This document shows positions 25,487 to 34,451 of a stretch of 64,000 nt of DNA, piece after piece. A model generated the notes under the pieces. It saw only the letters and a program-made list of their open reading frames with translations, was not told where the DNA came from and made no database searches. Source of the DNA: Bradyrhizobium australiense (GTDB lineage Bacteria > Pseudomonadota > Alphaproteobacteria > Rhizobiales > Xanthobacteraceae). Position 1 is the stretch's first letter. Each line of letters starts with the position of its first letter. The stretch is taken from assembly GCF_013114825.1 (NCBI RefSeq), contig NZ_JAAVLX010000016.1, forward strand, positions 1 to 64,000. The letters run 5' to 3'. The position numbers were made by a program, and so were the translations under genes.

Positions 25487-26218
25487 TTAGAGCGGATGCA
25501 GCACGCGCCGCAAAAAATCCTGCGTGCGCGCATGCTGCGGCTGGTTGAGAACCGATTTCGCCGGCCCCTGCTCGACGATCACGCCGCCGTCGATGAACAG
25601 TACGCGGTCGGCGACATCCCCAGCAAATCCCATCTCGTGGGTGACGACGACCATGGTCATGCCGTCGTCGGCAAGCTTGCGCATCACCGACAGCACGTCG
25701 CCGACCAGTTCGGGATCGAGCGCCGAAGTCGGCTCGTCGAACAGAATCGCCTTCGGCTGCATCGCCAGTGCGCGGGCAATCGCAACGCGCTGCTGCTGAC
25801 CGCCGGAGAGTTGCGGCGGATAGCTGTCGGCCTTTTCGGCAAGCCCTACCTGCGCCAGCAGCACGCGGCCGCGCTCCAGCGCCTCGGCGCGCGGCTCCTT
25901 CTTCACATAGACCGGCCCCTCGATGACGTTTTCGAGCGCGGTACGGTGCGGAAACAGATTGAAGCGTTGGAACACCATCGAGACTTGTGTCCGGATCGCG
26001 ACGATCGAGGGCGCGCTGCGATCGACCTTCGCGCCTTCGATGAGGATCTTGCCGCTGTCATAGCTTTCCAGTCCGTTGATGCAGCGCAAGATGGTGGACT
26101 TGCCCGAGCCCGAGGGGCCGATGATGCAGACCACCTCGCCCTTCTCGACGGAAGCCGTGATGCCCTTGAGCACCTCGACCTTGCCAAAACTTTTGTGAAC
26201 GTTGGAAAGCTCGATCAT
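25487..26218 (-). CDS. Polar amino acid ABC transporter ATP-binding protein (GlnQ-type)
   Basis: 243 residues. Walker A GPSGSGKSTILRC, signature LSGGQQQRVAIARALA, Walker B ILFDEPTSALDPE and H-loop VVTHEMGFA all match the polar-amino-acid (GlnQ/HisP) group. It overlaps the permease gene by 4 bases. It energises import by the permease and binding protein encoded just upstream. Confidence 0.95.
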   Translation of the reverse strand: MIELSNVHKSFGKVEVLKGITASVEKGEVVCIIGPSGSGKSTILRCINGLESYDSGKILIEGAKVDRSAPSIVAIRTQVSMVFQRFNLFPHRTALENVIEGPVYVKKEPRAEALERGRVLLAQVGLAEKADSYPPQLSGGQQQRVAIARALAMQPKAILFDEPTSALDPELVGDVLSVMRKLADDGMTMVVVTHEMGFAGDVADRVLFIDGGVIVEQGPAKSVLNQPQHARTQDFLRRVLHPL

Positions 26219-26868
26219 TTATGGCCCGCGCGCTTTTCGAAGTGACGGACCAGCAGAATGAGCGGGATGCTCATGGTGAGATACATCAGCGCCACAAGCG
26301 TGAACACGCTGGTGTTCTTGAAGGTCGAGGACGCGATCAGCTTGCCCTGCAGCGCGAGCTCGGCGACCGTGATGGTCGAAGCTTGCGAAGAATCCTTCAG
26401 CATCATGATCATGATGTTGCCGTAGGGCGGCAGCACGATCTTGACCGCCTGCGGCAGCACCACGCGGCGCATGGTCGCCCACCAGCCCATGCCGATCGCC
26501 TGCGCCGCCTCGATCTGCCCCTTGTCGATCGCCTCGATGCCGGCGCGGAAATTCTCCGCCTGGTAGGCTGAATAGGCGATACCGAGACCGAGAATTGCCG
26601 CCTGCAGCGCCGTCAGCGTGACGCCGAGTTCGGGCATCACGAAGTAGAGATAGAACAGCAGCACGATGATTGGGATGCCGCGGATCACGTTGATCAGCCC
26701 GGCGCTGAAGCCTGTGAAGACGCCGATGCCGGATACCCGCATCAAGGCCCAGATCAATCCAAGCGCGGTCGACAGCAACAACGAGCCGATCGTGACGATG
26801 ATCGTCAGTGCCACGCCGCTCATCAAGATCGGCAGGAACTCGGTCGTATCGCGCCAGAAGGCCTGCAT
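26215..26868 (-). CDS. Polar amino acid ABC transporter permease
   Basis: 217 residues from the ATG at 26868, which overlaps the TGA of the binding-protein gene by one base. A longer start lies inside that gene. Several membrane helices are visible, beginning SGVALTIIVTIGSLLLSTAL. The EAA loop (EAAQAIGMGWWATMRRVVLPQA) couples to the ATPase. Only one permease gene is present, so the channel is probably a homodimer. Confidence 0.93.
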   Translation of the reverse strand: MQAFWRDTTEFLPILMSGVALTIIVTIGSLLLSTALGLIWALMRVSGIGVFTGFSAGLINVIRGIPIIVLLFYLYFVMPELGVTLTALQAAILGLGIAYSAYQAENFRAGIEAIDKGQIEAAQAIGMGWWATMRRVVLPQAVKIVLPPYGNIMIMMLKDSSQASTITVAELALQGKLIASSTFKNTSVFTLVALMYLTMSIPLILLVRHFEKRAGHK

Positions 26869-27635
26869 CAAGCCCCCTGCGCCTTCAGGCCCCATTTATC
26901 GAGGATCTTTTCGACCGTGCCGTTCGCCTTCAATTTCGCGAGCGACGCGTTGATCTTGGCCAGCAACTCGCTATCACCCTTGCGCACGCCGATGCCGACA
27001 GAGCCGACCGTCGCCGGCTTGTAGCTCTCGACAATGCGCGCCTCCGGGAAGCCGCCTTGCTTCAGGTTGTAGGCGAGGATCGGGTAGTCAGCGAAGCCGG
27101 CCTTGAGACGGCCGGCGTTCACGTCGCGCAGAATATCGGGAATAGTGTCGTAGGCCTTGACCTCCCTGAACAGCCCCGACTTCTTCAGCGCATCGACGAA
27201 CGCCGTCCCAACCTGCGCGCCGACCACCTCGCCCTTTAGATCATCCTGCTTGGTGTAGGCCTTCGTATCGCTCTTCGGCACCAAGAGGCCTTCACCATAG
27301 CTGTAGAACGGTTCGGAGAAATCGATTACCTCCTTGCGCGCGGGGGTTACGAACATCGCCGCCGAGATGATGTCGATCTTGTTCGACGTTAGCGAGGCGA
27401 TCAGGGTCGAGAATTGCATCGGCTCGATCTGCACCTGGAAGCCGGCGTCCTTGCCGATCTCGGTGATGAGGTCGACCATGATGCCTTGAATGCTGTTGGT
27501 CTTGGTGTCGAGGAAGGTGAAGGGCACGCCGGTCGGCGTCGAGCCCACTTTCAGCACCTGCTGCGCGGATGCCGGCATCGCGGCTGTGAGAACAAAGGCC
27601 GCCACCGCGGCCTGAACGAGACGCTTCAGAGCCAT
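26868..27635 (-). CDS. Periplasmic amino acid-binding protein (SBP family 3)
   Basis: 255 residues with a signal peptide (MALKRLVQAAVAAFVLTAAMPASAQ). The mature protein has the SBP_bac_3 pattern: LKVGSTPTGVPFTFLDT, GIMVDLITEIGKDAGF, SNKIDIISAAMFVTPARKE (Arg contacting the ligand carboxylate) and VGAQVGTAF. It is first in the operon binding protein-permease-ATPase-FAD oxidase. Two TTTCA-N6-TGAA dyads in the region shared with the divergent XRE-cupin gene suggest control by that regulator. Confidence 0.93.
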   Translation of the reverse strand: MALKRLVQAAVAAFVLTAAMPASAQQVLKVGSTPTGVPFTFLDTKTNSIQGIMVDLITEIGKDAGFQVQIEPMQFSTLIASLTSNKIDIISAAMFVTPARKEVIDFSEPFYSYGEGLLVPKSDTKAYTKQDDLKGEVVGAQVGTAFVDALKKSGLFREVKAYDTIPDILRDVNAGRLKAGFADYPILAYNLKQGGFPEARIVESYKPATVGSVGIGVRKGDSELLAKINASLAKLKANGTVEKILDKWGLKAQGA

Positions 27636-27721
27636 CGCACCACCTCCTGAAACTGCACACCGCCCCGGCCGGCCCGCTCGCCTCAGACTAAAGAGTTGCG
27701 GGCAACGCCGGTCAGGCCTAT

Positions 27722-27787
27722 TTTCACCAATATGAAATTGTGGTCACACTTGCCAAGCGTTTGCAAGTGGTTTTCATGCACATGAAG
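27722..27787. promoter_or_regulatory. Paired TTTCA-N6-TGAA operator candidates
   Basis: Two dyads of the same form lie between the divergent transporter operon and the XRE-cupin gene. They are TTTCA-CCAATA-TGAAA at 27722-27737 and TTTCA-TGCACA-TGAAG at 27772-27787. The second has TTCATG/CATGAA arms. Their centres are exactly 50 bases apart, close to five helical turns, as expected for cooperative binding by a dimeric repressor. Confidence 0.5.
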
Positions 27788-27800
27788 GAAGCGGTCTGAC

Positions 27801-28496
27801 GTGAGCGGCGGCAAGCGAATAAGGAAACCGGCGCCCAAACCGGCATCCAGGGCCAAAGCAAGGGCCGCAGGAAAGGCTGCGGCCAGGTCGAAGGCGAAGA
27901 TCGCCACCAGGCCGGCCGAGCCGGCGATGGATCTTGCAGTCGGCCGCCGCATCCGCGACCTCCGCCGCGAACACAAATTGTCGCTGGAGACGATTGCCGC
28001 GCGCACCGATCTATCGATCGGCTTCCTCAGCCAGATCGAGCGCGGCCTGTCGTCACCCTCGCTTCGCGTGCTGGCGACGCTGGCCGACATGCTCGGCGTC
28101 GGCATCGCCGCGCTGTTCGGCTCGCAGCCGAGCGACGACGCCGCTTCCGGCGGCGTGGTAACGCGCGAAATGCAGCGCGCCGAACTGAAGCTGTGGCGCA
28201 CCGGCATTTCCAAGCAGTTGCTGAGCCCGGCGGGTGCGGAAAACCGCCTCAACCTGTTTCTCGTGCACATGGAGCCCGGCGGCAATACCGGCGACGAGCT
28301 TTACACCCATGACGGCGAGGAGGCGGGGCTGGTGCTGGAAGGCGAGATGACGCTGACCGTCGACGCTGAGACCTGGTCGCTCAAGCGAGGGGACAGTTTT
28401 CGTTTTGCCAGCCGCCGCCCGCACCGCTTCTCAAATCCCGCGAAAGATGCGAAAGCGGTCGTGCTGTGGGTGAATTGCGTGACGCAGGCGTCATGA
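27801..28496 (+). CDS. XRE-family transcriptional regulator with C-terminal cupin
   Basis: 231 residues. A Lys/Ala/Arg-rich leader (~45 residues) is followed by an HTH_3/XRE domain (VGRRIRDLRREHKLSLETIA, then LSIGFLSQIERGLSSPSLRV). A C-terminal cupin_2 sensor follows, with GNTGDELYTHDGEEAGLVLE and FASRRPHRFSN. Such proteins (PuuR/SinR-cupin type) repress amine or amino acid catabolic genes. The ATG of the BisC-type gene overlaps its stop (ATGA). It faces the amino-acid transporter operon, so it may control both. The initiator GTG at 27801 is the first in frame. Confidence 0.9.
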   Translation: MSGGKRIRKPAPKPASRAKARAAGKAAARSKAKIATRPAEPAMDLAVGRRIRDLRREHKLSLETIAARTDLSIGFLSQIERGLSSPSLRVLATLADMLGVGIAALFGSQPSDDAASGGVVTREMQRAELKLWRTGISKQLLSPAGAENRLNLFLVHMEPGGNTGDELYTHDGEEAGLVLEGEMTLTVDAETWSLKRGDSFRFASRRPHRFSNPAKDAKAVVLWVNCVTQAS

Positions 28497-30814
28497 ACGA
28501 CAGGCTGGAACAAGGAGTGGACCGAGCCAGAGAAGATTGGAGCCCGCACAGCGCGCATTGGGGCGCCTTCTCGGCACGGTGGACTGGCGCGACGCTGGAT
28601 ATCAAGCCGGACGAGCGCGACCCGGCGCCCTCCCCGATATTGCAGAATTTTACCACGGCGGTGCGCCACAAGGCCCGTATCCTGCGCCCGATGGTGCGCA
28701 AGGCGTGGCTGGACCGGAGCGCACCCGCCGCGCGCACCTTCGACCAGAAATTCGTCGCATGCCCCTGGGACGAAGTGCTCGACCTGCTCGCAGGCGAATT
28801 GTCTAAGGTCCGAACCGAATATGGCGCCACCGCAGTCTATGGCGGCTCCTATGGCTGGGCCAGCGCCGGACGTTTCCACCACGCGCAGAGCCAGGTTCAT
28901 CGTTTCCTGAACACAGCCTTCGGCGGCTATGTGCGTTCGGTGAACAGCTACAGCGCCGGCGCCTCGGCCGTGATCCTGCCGCATGTGATGGGCGGCTACG
29001 AAGCGGTTTCGCGCCACAATGTAACGTGGGATCAGATCGCCGAGCACACCGATACGGTGTTGGCCTTCGGCGGCATGGCGTTGAAAAACTCGGACGTCGC
29101 AAGTGGCGGCATCAGCCGGCACATCGAGCGCGATGCGATGCATAGAGCCGCGCGCCGCGGCGCCGTCTTCTACGGCATCGCTCCCTTGCGCGACGACGTG
29201 CCGGAAGCGGCCGGCGCCCGGTGGATGCCGATCAAGGTCGGTACCGACGTCGCGCTGATGCTGGCGCTCGCGCATACGCTCCTGGTCGAGAATCTGTGGG
29301 ATAGCGGCTTTGTCGCGCACTATTGCACCGGCTTCGACGTCTTCGAGCGCTATCTGCTCGGCCGCGACGACCATACGCCGAGGGACGCGGCATGGGCGGC
29401 TGATATTACCGGCATTCCGGCTAGCACAATCGTCGATATCGCCCGGCGGCTGCCGCGCGGACGCACCTTGATCACGGTCTCGCATTCCCTGCAGCGGGCG
29501 CAATATGGCGAGCAACCGGTGTGGATGGGCGCGGTGCTCGCGGCCATGCTCGGCCAGATCGGCCTGCCCGGCGGCGGATATAATTACGCGCTCGGTGCGC
29601 TCGGCCACACCGGTCGCCGTCTCAACGCAGTTCCGATCCCGACGCTATCGCAAGGCAAGAATGCTACCAGCGACTTCATCCCGGTCGCGCGAGTCGCCGA
29701 CATGCTCCTCAATCCGGGAGAAGCGTTCGAATACAACGGCCACACAATGCGGTATCCCGACATCAAGCTGGTCTATTGGGCGGGCGGCAACCCTTTCCAT
29801 CATCACCAGGATATCAATCGGCTACGGCGGGCCTTCAATGTTCCGCAAACCATTGTCGTGCACGAGAGCGCCTGGACGCCGATGGCGAAGTTTGCCGACA
29901 TCGTGCTGCCGGCGACCATGACGCTGGAACGCGACGATATCGGCGCCGCCGGCACCGATCCAAGGCTGATCGCGATGCGAAGGGCCGTGGACCCGATCGG
30001 CGAAGCGCGCGACGATTTTGATATTTTTGCCGCGTTATCGCGGCGATTGGACGTCGAACAGGCTTTCACGGAAGGACGCGATACCAGGCAATGGCTGGTT
30101 CATCTTTACGAGCCGACGCGGCGGGCGCTTGCTGATGCCGGTTGGGATGCGCCGGATTTCGATGAATTCTGGCAACGCGGCGAACTCGCGCTGCCATCGG
30201 CGCCCGACGACGGCGGCTTTCTGCGCGCCTTCCGCAACGATCCTGTCAAGGACAAGCTGCCCACACCCAGCGGCAAGATCGAGATTTATTCGAAAACCAT
30301 CGCAGGCTTCGGCTACGACGATTGCCCGCCCCACCCGGCATGGCTGCCATCGACCGAACTGCCAGATTCACGCCACCCGTTGACGCTGATCGCCAACCAG
30401 CCGGCGACCCGGCTGCACAGCCAGCTCGACTTCGGTGCCTACAGCCAGTCCAAAAAAATTGCCGGCCGGGAAGCCGTCCGTCTCAACCCCGTTGATGCGG
30501 CGAGTCGCGGCATCGTCGATGGCGACATCGTCCGCCTGTTCAATGATCGGGGTGCGTGTCTGGCCGCCGCCGCCGTTTCAGACGACGTCATGCCCGGTGT
30601 GGTGCAATTGTCCACCGGCGCCTGGTACGACCCGCAAGTGGGTGCGGCAGAGCATCCGCTCTGCGTCCACGGCAACGCGAACGTGCTCACCCGCGACATC
30701 GGCACATCGCGGCTCGCGCAAGGTTGCTGCGGTCAGGTGACGGTAGTTGAGTGCGAGAAGTATTCGGGCACGCTGCCTCCGATTCGGGCCTTTGATCCTC
30801 CCGAGCAAGGGTGA
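28493..30814 (+). CDS. Molybdopterin guanine dinucleotide S/N-oxide reductase, BisC-like
   Basis: 773 residues from the ATG overlapping the regulator stop. It has the biotin sulfoxide/TMAO/DMSO reductase architecture: PHSAHWGAFSARW at the N-terminus, no 4Fe-4S Cys motif, the Mo-ligand Ser region RSVNSYSAGASAVILPHVMG (about residue 150), GLPGGGYNYALG, and a C-terminal molydop_binding domain (NQPATRLHSQLDFGAYS). No Tat signal is seen, so it is cytoplasmic like BisC. Likely reduces an S- or N-oxide. Co-transcription with an XRE-cupin regulator next to an amino-acid importer suggests an oxidised amino acid (such as methionine sulfoxide) as a candidate substrate, which is inference. Confidence 0.9.
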   Translation: MNDRLEQGVDRAREDWSPHSAHWGAFSARWTGATLDIKPDERDPAPSPILQNFTTAVRHKARILRPMVRKAWLDRSAPAARTFDQKFVACPWDEVLDLLAGELSKVRTEYGATAVYGGSYGWASAGRFHHAQSQVHRFLNTAFGGYVRSVNSYSAGASAVILPHVMGGYEAVSRHNVTWDQIAEHTDTVLAFGGMALKNSDVASGGISRHIERDAMHRAARRGAVFYGIAPLRDDVPEAAGARWMPIKVGTDVALMLALAHTLLVENLWDSGFVAHYCTGFDVFERYLLGRDDHTPRDAAWAADITGIPASTIVDIARRLPRGRTLITVSHSLQRAQYGEQPVWMGAVLAAMLGQIGLPGGGYNYALGALGHTGRRLNAVPIPTLSQGKNATSDFIPVARVADMLLNPGEAFEYNGHTMRYPDIKLVYWAGGNPFHHHQDINRLRRAFNVPQTIVVHESAWTPMAKFADIVLPATMTLERDDIGAAGTDPRLIAMRRAVDPIGEARDDFDIFAALSRRLDVEQAFTEGRDTRQWLVHLYEPTRRALADAGWDAPDFDEFWQRGELALPSAPDDGGFLRAFRNDPVKDKLPTPSGKIEIYSKTIAGFGYDDCPPHPAWLPSTELPDSRHPLTLIANQPATRLHSQLDFGAYSQSKKIAGREAVRLNPVDAASRGIVDGDIVRLFNDRGACLAAAAVSDDVMPGVVQLSTGAWYDPQVGAAEHPLCVHGNANVLTRDIGTSRLAQGCCGQVTVVECEKYSGTLPPIRAFDPPEQG

Positions 30815-30907
30815 TGTAGCGGCGACATCCGTCGCTTCTTCTATTCCGCCCATGATGAAGGCGGTGGTGCCGTGTGTGTGTTGACGCAGACGGGGTGAGT
30901 TGGGTCG

Positions 30908-30988
30908 TCATTCCGGGGCGCCTCGAAGAGGCGAGCCCGGAATATCGAGATTCCGGGCCTGGTGCTCACGCACCATCCCGGAATGACA
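30908..30988. repeat. Palindromic intergenic repeat, GTCATTCCGG family, copy 1
   Basis: 81-base element with terminal inverted repeats GTCATTCCGG / CCGGAATGAC and two internal hairpins (GCCTCGAAGAGGCG and GGTGCTCACGCACC). Copy 2 is at 42077-42172 and a half copy at 53644-53681. It sits just past the 3' end of the convergent dadA gene. Confidence 0.85.
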
Positions 30989-30991
30989 GCG

Positions 30992-32257
30992 CTAGCCAAA
31001 CCGCTGATCGTACCTACTCACCGTGAGTTCGCTCACGTCGATATCCGGCTTCCGTCCCGACATCAGATCTGTCAGCACCCTCCCCGAGCCGCACGCCATG
31101 GTCCAGCCGAGCGTGCCGTGGCCGGTATTGAGGTGCAAATTGCCGTAGCGCGTGGCGCCGATGATCGGCGGGCCGTCCGGCGTCATCGGGCGCAGGCCGC
31201 ACCAGAAGCTTGCCTTGTCGAGATCGCCACCACGCGGAAACATGTCGGTCAGCGAATGGTCGAGCGTCGCCCGCCGCGCCGCATCGAGCGTGTTCGAATA
31301 GCCGGAAATTTCCGCGGTGCCGCCGACGCGGATGCGGTCCCCCAGCCGCGTGATCGCGACCTTGTAGCTCTCGTCCATCACGGTCGACACCGGCGCGCCG
31401 TCGGGATCGGTGACCGGCACCGTGATCGAATAGCCCTTCACCGGATAGACCGGAATGGAAATGCCTATGGGTTTGAGTAACCGCGGCGACCAGCTTCCGA
31501 GCGCTGCGACATAGGCATCGGCCTGCAACAGCCCGGCGCTGGTGACGATGCCCGTGATCTTGTCGCCATTCGCGACCAGCCGCTCGATGCCGGTATTAAA
31601 CTTGAACTGTACCCCGAGCTTTGCTGCTTGCTTGGCGAGCGCCTGCGTGAACATGTGGCAGTCGCCGGTCTCGTCCTGCGGCAATCGTAACCCGCCGACG
31701 AATTTCTCCTTCACGGCCGCAAGCGCAGGCTCCGCACCAATGCAGCCGGTGCGATCCAAAAGCTCGTACGGAACGCCGTATTGCTTGAGCACCGCGATGT
31801 CGCCGCCGGTGGAGTCAAGCTGCTTCTGCTTGCGGAAGAGCTGCAGCGTGCCGCGGCTGCGCTCGTCATATGTGATGCCGATTTCTGCGCGCAGCGCGCG
31901 CAAGCTGTCGCGGCTGTATTCGGCGATCGGGATCATCCGGCTCTTATTGACCGCGTAACGCTCAGCCGTGCAGTTGCGCAGCATCTTGAGCATCCACAGC
32001 CACATCACGGGATCGAGCTTCGGCCAGATCACCAGCGGTCCGTGCCGCATCAGTAGCCACTTGATCGCTTTGACCGGCACCCCGGGGCCGGCCCAGGGCG
32101 AGGAATAGCCGGGCGAGACCTCGCCGGCATTGGCAAAACTGGTTTCCTGTGCAGGCTCAGCCTGACGGTCGACGACGACGACTTCGTGGCCGGAACGCGC
32201 CAGATAATAGGCTGTCGTGACGCCGATAACGCCACTGCCGAGAACGATGACTTTCAC
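30992..32257 (-). CDS. dadA: D-amino acid dehydrogenase
   Basis: 421 residues, the normal DadA length. VIVLGSGVIGVTTAYYLARS at residues 3-22 binds the FAD ADP moiety. QETSFANAGEVSPGYSSPWAGP is a DadA signature, and the C-terminal WCGLRPMTPDGPPIIGATRY followed by NTGHGTLGWTMACGSG completes the flavin site. It oxidatively deaminates D-amino acids to keto acids, passing electrons to the respiratory chain. No alanine racemase (dadX) gene is adjacent. Its stop abuts the repeat at 30908-30988. Confidence 0.93.
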   Translation of the reverse strand: MKVIVLGSGVIGVTTAYYLARSGHEVVVVDRQAEPAQETSFANAGEVSPGYSSPWAGPGVPVKAIKWLLMRHGPLVIWPKLDPVMWLWMLKMLRNCTAERYAVNKSRMIPIAEYSRDSLRALRAEIGITYDERSRGTLQLFRKQKQLDSTGGDIAVLKQYGVPYELLDRTGCIGAEPALAAVKEKFVGGLRLPQDETGDCHMFTQALAKQAAKLGVQFKFNTGIERLVANGDKITGIVTSAGLLQADAYVAALGSWSPRLLKPIGISIPVYPVKGYSITVPVTDPDGAPVSTVMDESYKVAITRLGDRIRVGGTAEISGYSNTLDAARRATLDHSLTDMFPRGGDLDKASFWCGLRPMTPDGPPIIGATRYGNLHLNTGHGTLGWTMACGSGRVLTDLMSGRKPDIDVSELTVSRYDQRFG

Positions 32258-32301
32258 GATTCCTCATGCATCTGCCGCGGCGTCGCACGCCGCGGCCGCT
32301 C

Positions 32302-32400
32302 TGGAGCCCGGCTCCGATTGAATCGGAACCGCGCTCCGGATTTTCGTCTTGACGCGTTTTCTTCGCGCGAACCGGATTCCACTTCGCTCGAAAACGCTAT
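32302..32400 (+). repeat. Dispersed repeat, GAGCCCGG(T/C)TC...GCGTTTTC family, copy 1
   Basis: Starts with an inverted repeat (GGCTCCGATT / AATCGGAACC), then TTGACGCGTTTTCTTCGCGCGAACCGG and ends near TCGCTCGAAAACGCTA. A second copy in reverse orientation is at 61490-61613. I associate this form with many Bradyrhizobium intergenic spaces (from memory, not searched). It lies between dadA and the aminotransferase gene. Confidence 0.8.
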
Positions 32401-32420
32401 GGCTTCCTTCAGAGCAAGGA

Positions 32421-33749
32421 TCAGGCCACGCGCTTGATGGCGTCGCCCAGGATCGAAACCATGTCGTCGATATGGCTCTTCTCGACGATCAGGGGCGGCG
32501 ACATCGCAAAACTGTCGCCGCTCATGCGAAAATAAAGCCCGCGATTGAAACAATCCACCATCACGTCGTAGCCGCGTGCGCCGACGCCGTCGCTGCGCGG
32601 CGCGAGCTCGACCGCGCCCATCAGGCCGACATTGCGAATGTCGATCACGTTCGGCAAACCCTTGAGCGAATGCAGCGCATCGCGCCAGTAGTCGGCGAGC
32701 GTTGCCCCGCGCGTCAATAGACCCTCGTCCTTGTAGATGTCGAGCGTCGCCAGGCCTGCGGCGCAGGCGGTCGGATGCGCCGAATAGGTGTAGCCGTGGA
32801 ACAGCTCGATCGTGCCCTCAGGCCCGGTCATCAACCCATCGTGGATCTTGCGGCTCGCAAACACCGCGCCGCAGGGAACCGTGCCGTTGGTGATGCCCTT
32901 GGCGGTCGTCATCATGTCAGGCGTGACGCCGAAATAGTCAGCGGCGAACGGCGTGCCGAGACGGCCGAATCCGGTGATAACCTCGTCGAAGATGAGCAAG
33001 ATGCCGTGCTTGTCAGCAATTTCGCGCAGGCGCTTCAAATAGCCCTTCGGCGGCGGCAGCACGGCGGTCGAGCCCGGCACCGGCTCGACGATGACGGCGG
33101 CGATGGTGTCGGCGCCATGCAGCGCCACCATCCGCTCGAGATCGTCGGCGAGCTCGGCACCATGTTCCGGCTGGTCCTTCGCAAAGGCGTTGCGGGCGAG
33201 ATCATGGGTGTGACGGATGTGGTCGACTCCAGGCAGATGGGTCGCGAACGCGCGGCGGTTGGCTACCATGCCGCCGACCGACATGCCGCCGAAGCCGACG
33301 CCGTGATAGCCGCGTTCGCGGCCGATCAGGCGCGTCCGCGTCCCCTGCCCGATGGCGCGCTGATAGGCGAGCGCGATCTTCAGCGCGGTATCAACCGACT
33401 CCGAGCCCGAATTGGTGAAGAACACGCGATCGAGTCCTTTCGGCGCGATCTCAGTGAGCCGCTCGGCAAAGTCGAACGCCAGCGGATGGCCCATGTTGAA
33501 CGAGGGCGCGAAGTCGAGATTCATCAACTGCCGTTCGACGGCGGCGGCGATCTGGCGGCGGCCATGGCCGGCATTGACGCACCAGAGACCGGCGGAGCCG
33601 TCGATCACCTTGCGGCCGTCGACGGTGGTGTAGTGCATGCCCTCGGCGGAGGCGAACAGGCGGGGCGCTTTCTTGAACTGCCGGTTGGCCGTGAAGGGCA
33701 TCCAGAACGAGTCGGTCTGCAGGGTATTCGGCTTCTGATGAACGGTCAC
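32421..33749 (-). CDS. Omega-amino acid:pyruvate aminotransferase-like class III transaminase
   Basis: 442 residues. DSFWMPFTANRQFKKAPRLF at the N-terminus is characteristic of omega-amino-acid:pyruvate transaminases. FFTNSGSESVDTALKIA and YHGVGFGGMSVGG bind PLP. ILIFDEVITGFGRLG has the Asp to the PLP ring nitrogen and MTTAKGITNG the Schiff-base Lys. It transfers the amino group from beta-alanine, amines or omega-amino acids to pyruvate. It is divergent from a PuuR-like regulator 153 bases away, which is a plausible controller. Confidence 0.92.
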   Translation of the reverse strand: MTVHQKPNTLQTDSFWMPFTANRQFKKAPRLFASAEGMHYTTVDGRKVIDGSAGLWCVNAGHGRRQIAAAVERQLMNLDFAPSFNMGHPLAFDFAERLTEIAPKGLDRVFFTNSGSESVDTALKIALAYQRAIGQGTRTRLIGRERGYHGVGFGGMSVGGMVANRRAFATHLPGVDHIRHTHDLARNAFAKDQPEHGAELADDLERMVALHGADTIAAVIVEPVPGSTAVLPPPKGYLKRLREIADKHGILLIFDEVITGFGRLGTPFAADYFGVTPDMMTTAKGITNGTVPCGAVFASRKIHDGLMTGPEGTIELFHGYTYSAHPTACAAGLATLDIYKDEGLLTRGATLADYWRDALHSLKGLPNVIDIRNVGLMGAVELAPRSDGVGARGYDVMVDCFNRGLYFRMSGDSFAMSPPLIVEKSHIDDMVSILGDAIKRVA

Positions 33750-33902
33750 GGTCTAGCTCCTTTGCTGGCAGCTCAAGGTGCCACCGGGCCACGCTCGGGA
33801 AGCCACAACAAGTCCTTTTCTGCGCCCCTGCAACCCATTGATTTTGCTGACCCCGTCAGGGCATATTTGTTCGATCCGAAACACCTGCAACAGGGATTTT
33901 CG

Positions 33903-34451
33903 ATGAGCGTCGATATCGGTGGGCGACTCCGCTTCGTCCGGGCCCGGCACAAGCTGTCGCAGCGTGAGCTGGCAAAACGCTCCGGCGTGACCAATTCGAC
34001 GATCTCGCTGATCGAATCGAACCAGATGAACCCGTCGGTCGGCGCGCTCAAGCGCATCCTCGACGGACTTCCGATGGGGCTTGCCGAATTCTTCGCGATC
34101 GAGCCGGAGCGGCCCCGCAAGGCGTTCTACCGCTCTGACGAACTGACCGAGATCGGCAAGCAGCCGATCTCCTACCGTCAGGTCGGCGACAATCTGTTCG
34201 GCCGCGCGTTGCAGATCCTGAAGGAACGGTATGAGCCCGGCAGCGACACCGGGCGCGTGCCGCTGACCCATGACGGCGAGGAAGGCGGCATCGTGGTGAG
34301 CGGCCGCCTCGAGGTGACCGTCGACGACGAGCGCCGCATCCTCGACCCCGGCGACGCCTATTATTTCGAAAGCCGCCGCCCGCACCGCTTCCGCTGCGTC
34401 GGTGGCAAACCTTGCGAGGTGATAAGCGCCTGCACGCCGCCGACGTTTTGA
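33903..34451 (+). CDS. PuuR-like XRE-cupin transcriptional regulator
   Basis: 182 residues from the ATG at 33903; upstream in-frame sequence is antisense to the aminotransferase gene. N-terminal XRE HTH (GGRLRFVRARHKLSQRELAK, then SNSTISLIES-type recognition helix) and C-terminal cupin (PLTHDGEEGGIVVSGRLEVT, YFESRRPHRFRC). Length and layout match PuuR, the putrescine-utilisation repressor. It is shorter than, and only distantly similar to, the XRE-cupin gene at 27801. An imperfect dyad, TGTTCGATCCGAAACA at 33868-33883, lies between it and the divergent transaminase and could be its operator. Confidence 0.9.
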   Translation: MSVDIGGRLRFVRARHKLSQRELAKRSGVTNSTISLIESNQMNPSVGALKRILDGLPMGLAEFFAIEPERPRKAFYRSDELTEIGKQPISYRQVGDNLFGRALQILKERYEPGSDTGRVPLTHDGEEGGIVVSGRLEVTVDDERRILDPGDAYYFESRRPHRFRCVGGKPCEVISACTPPTF

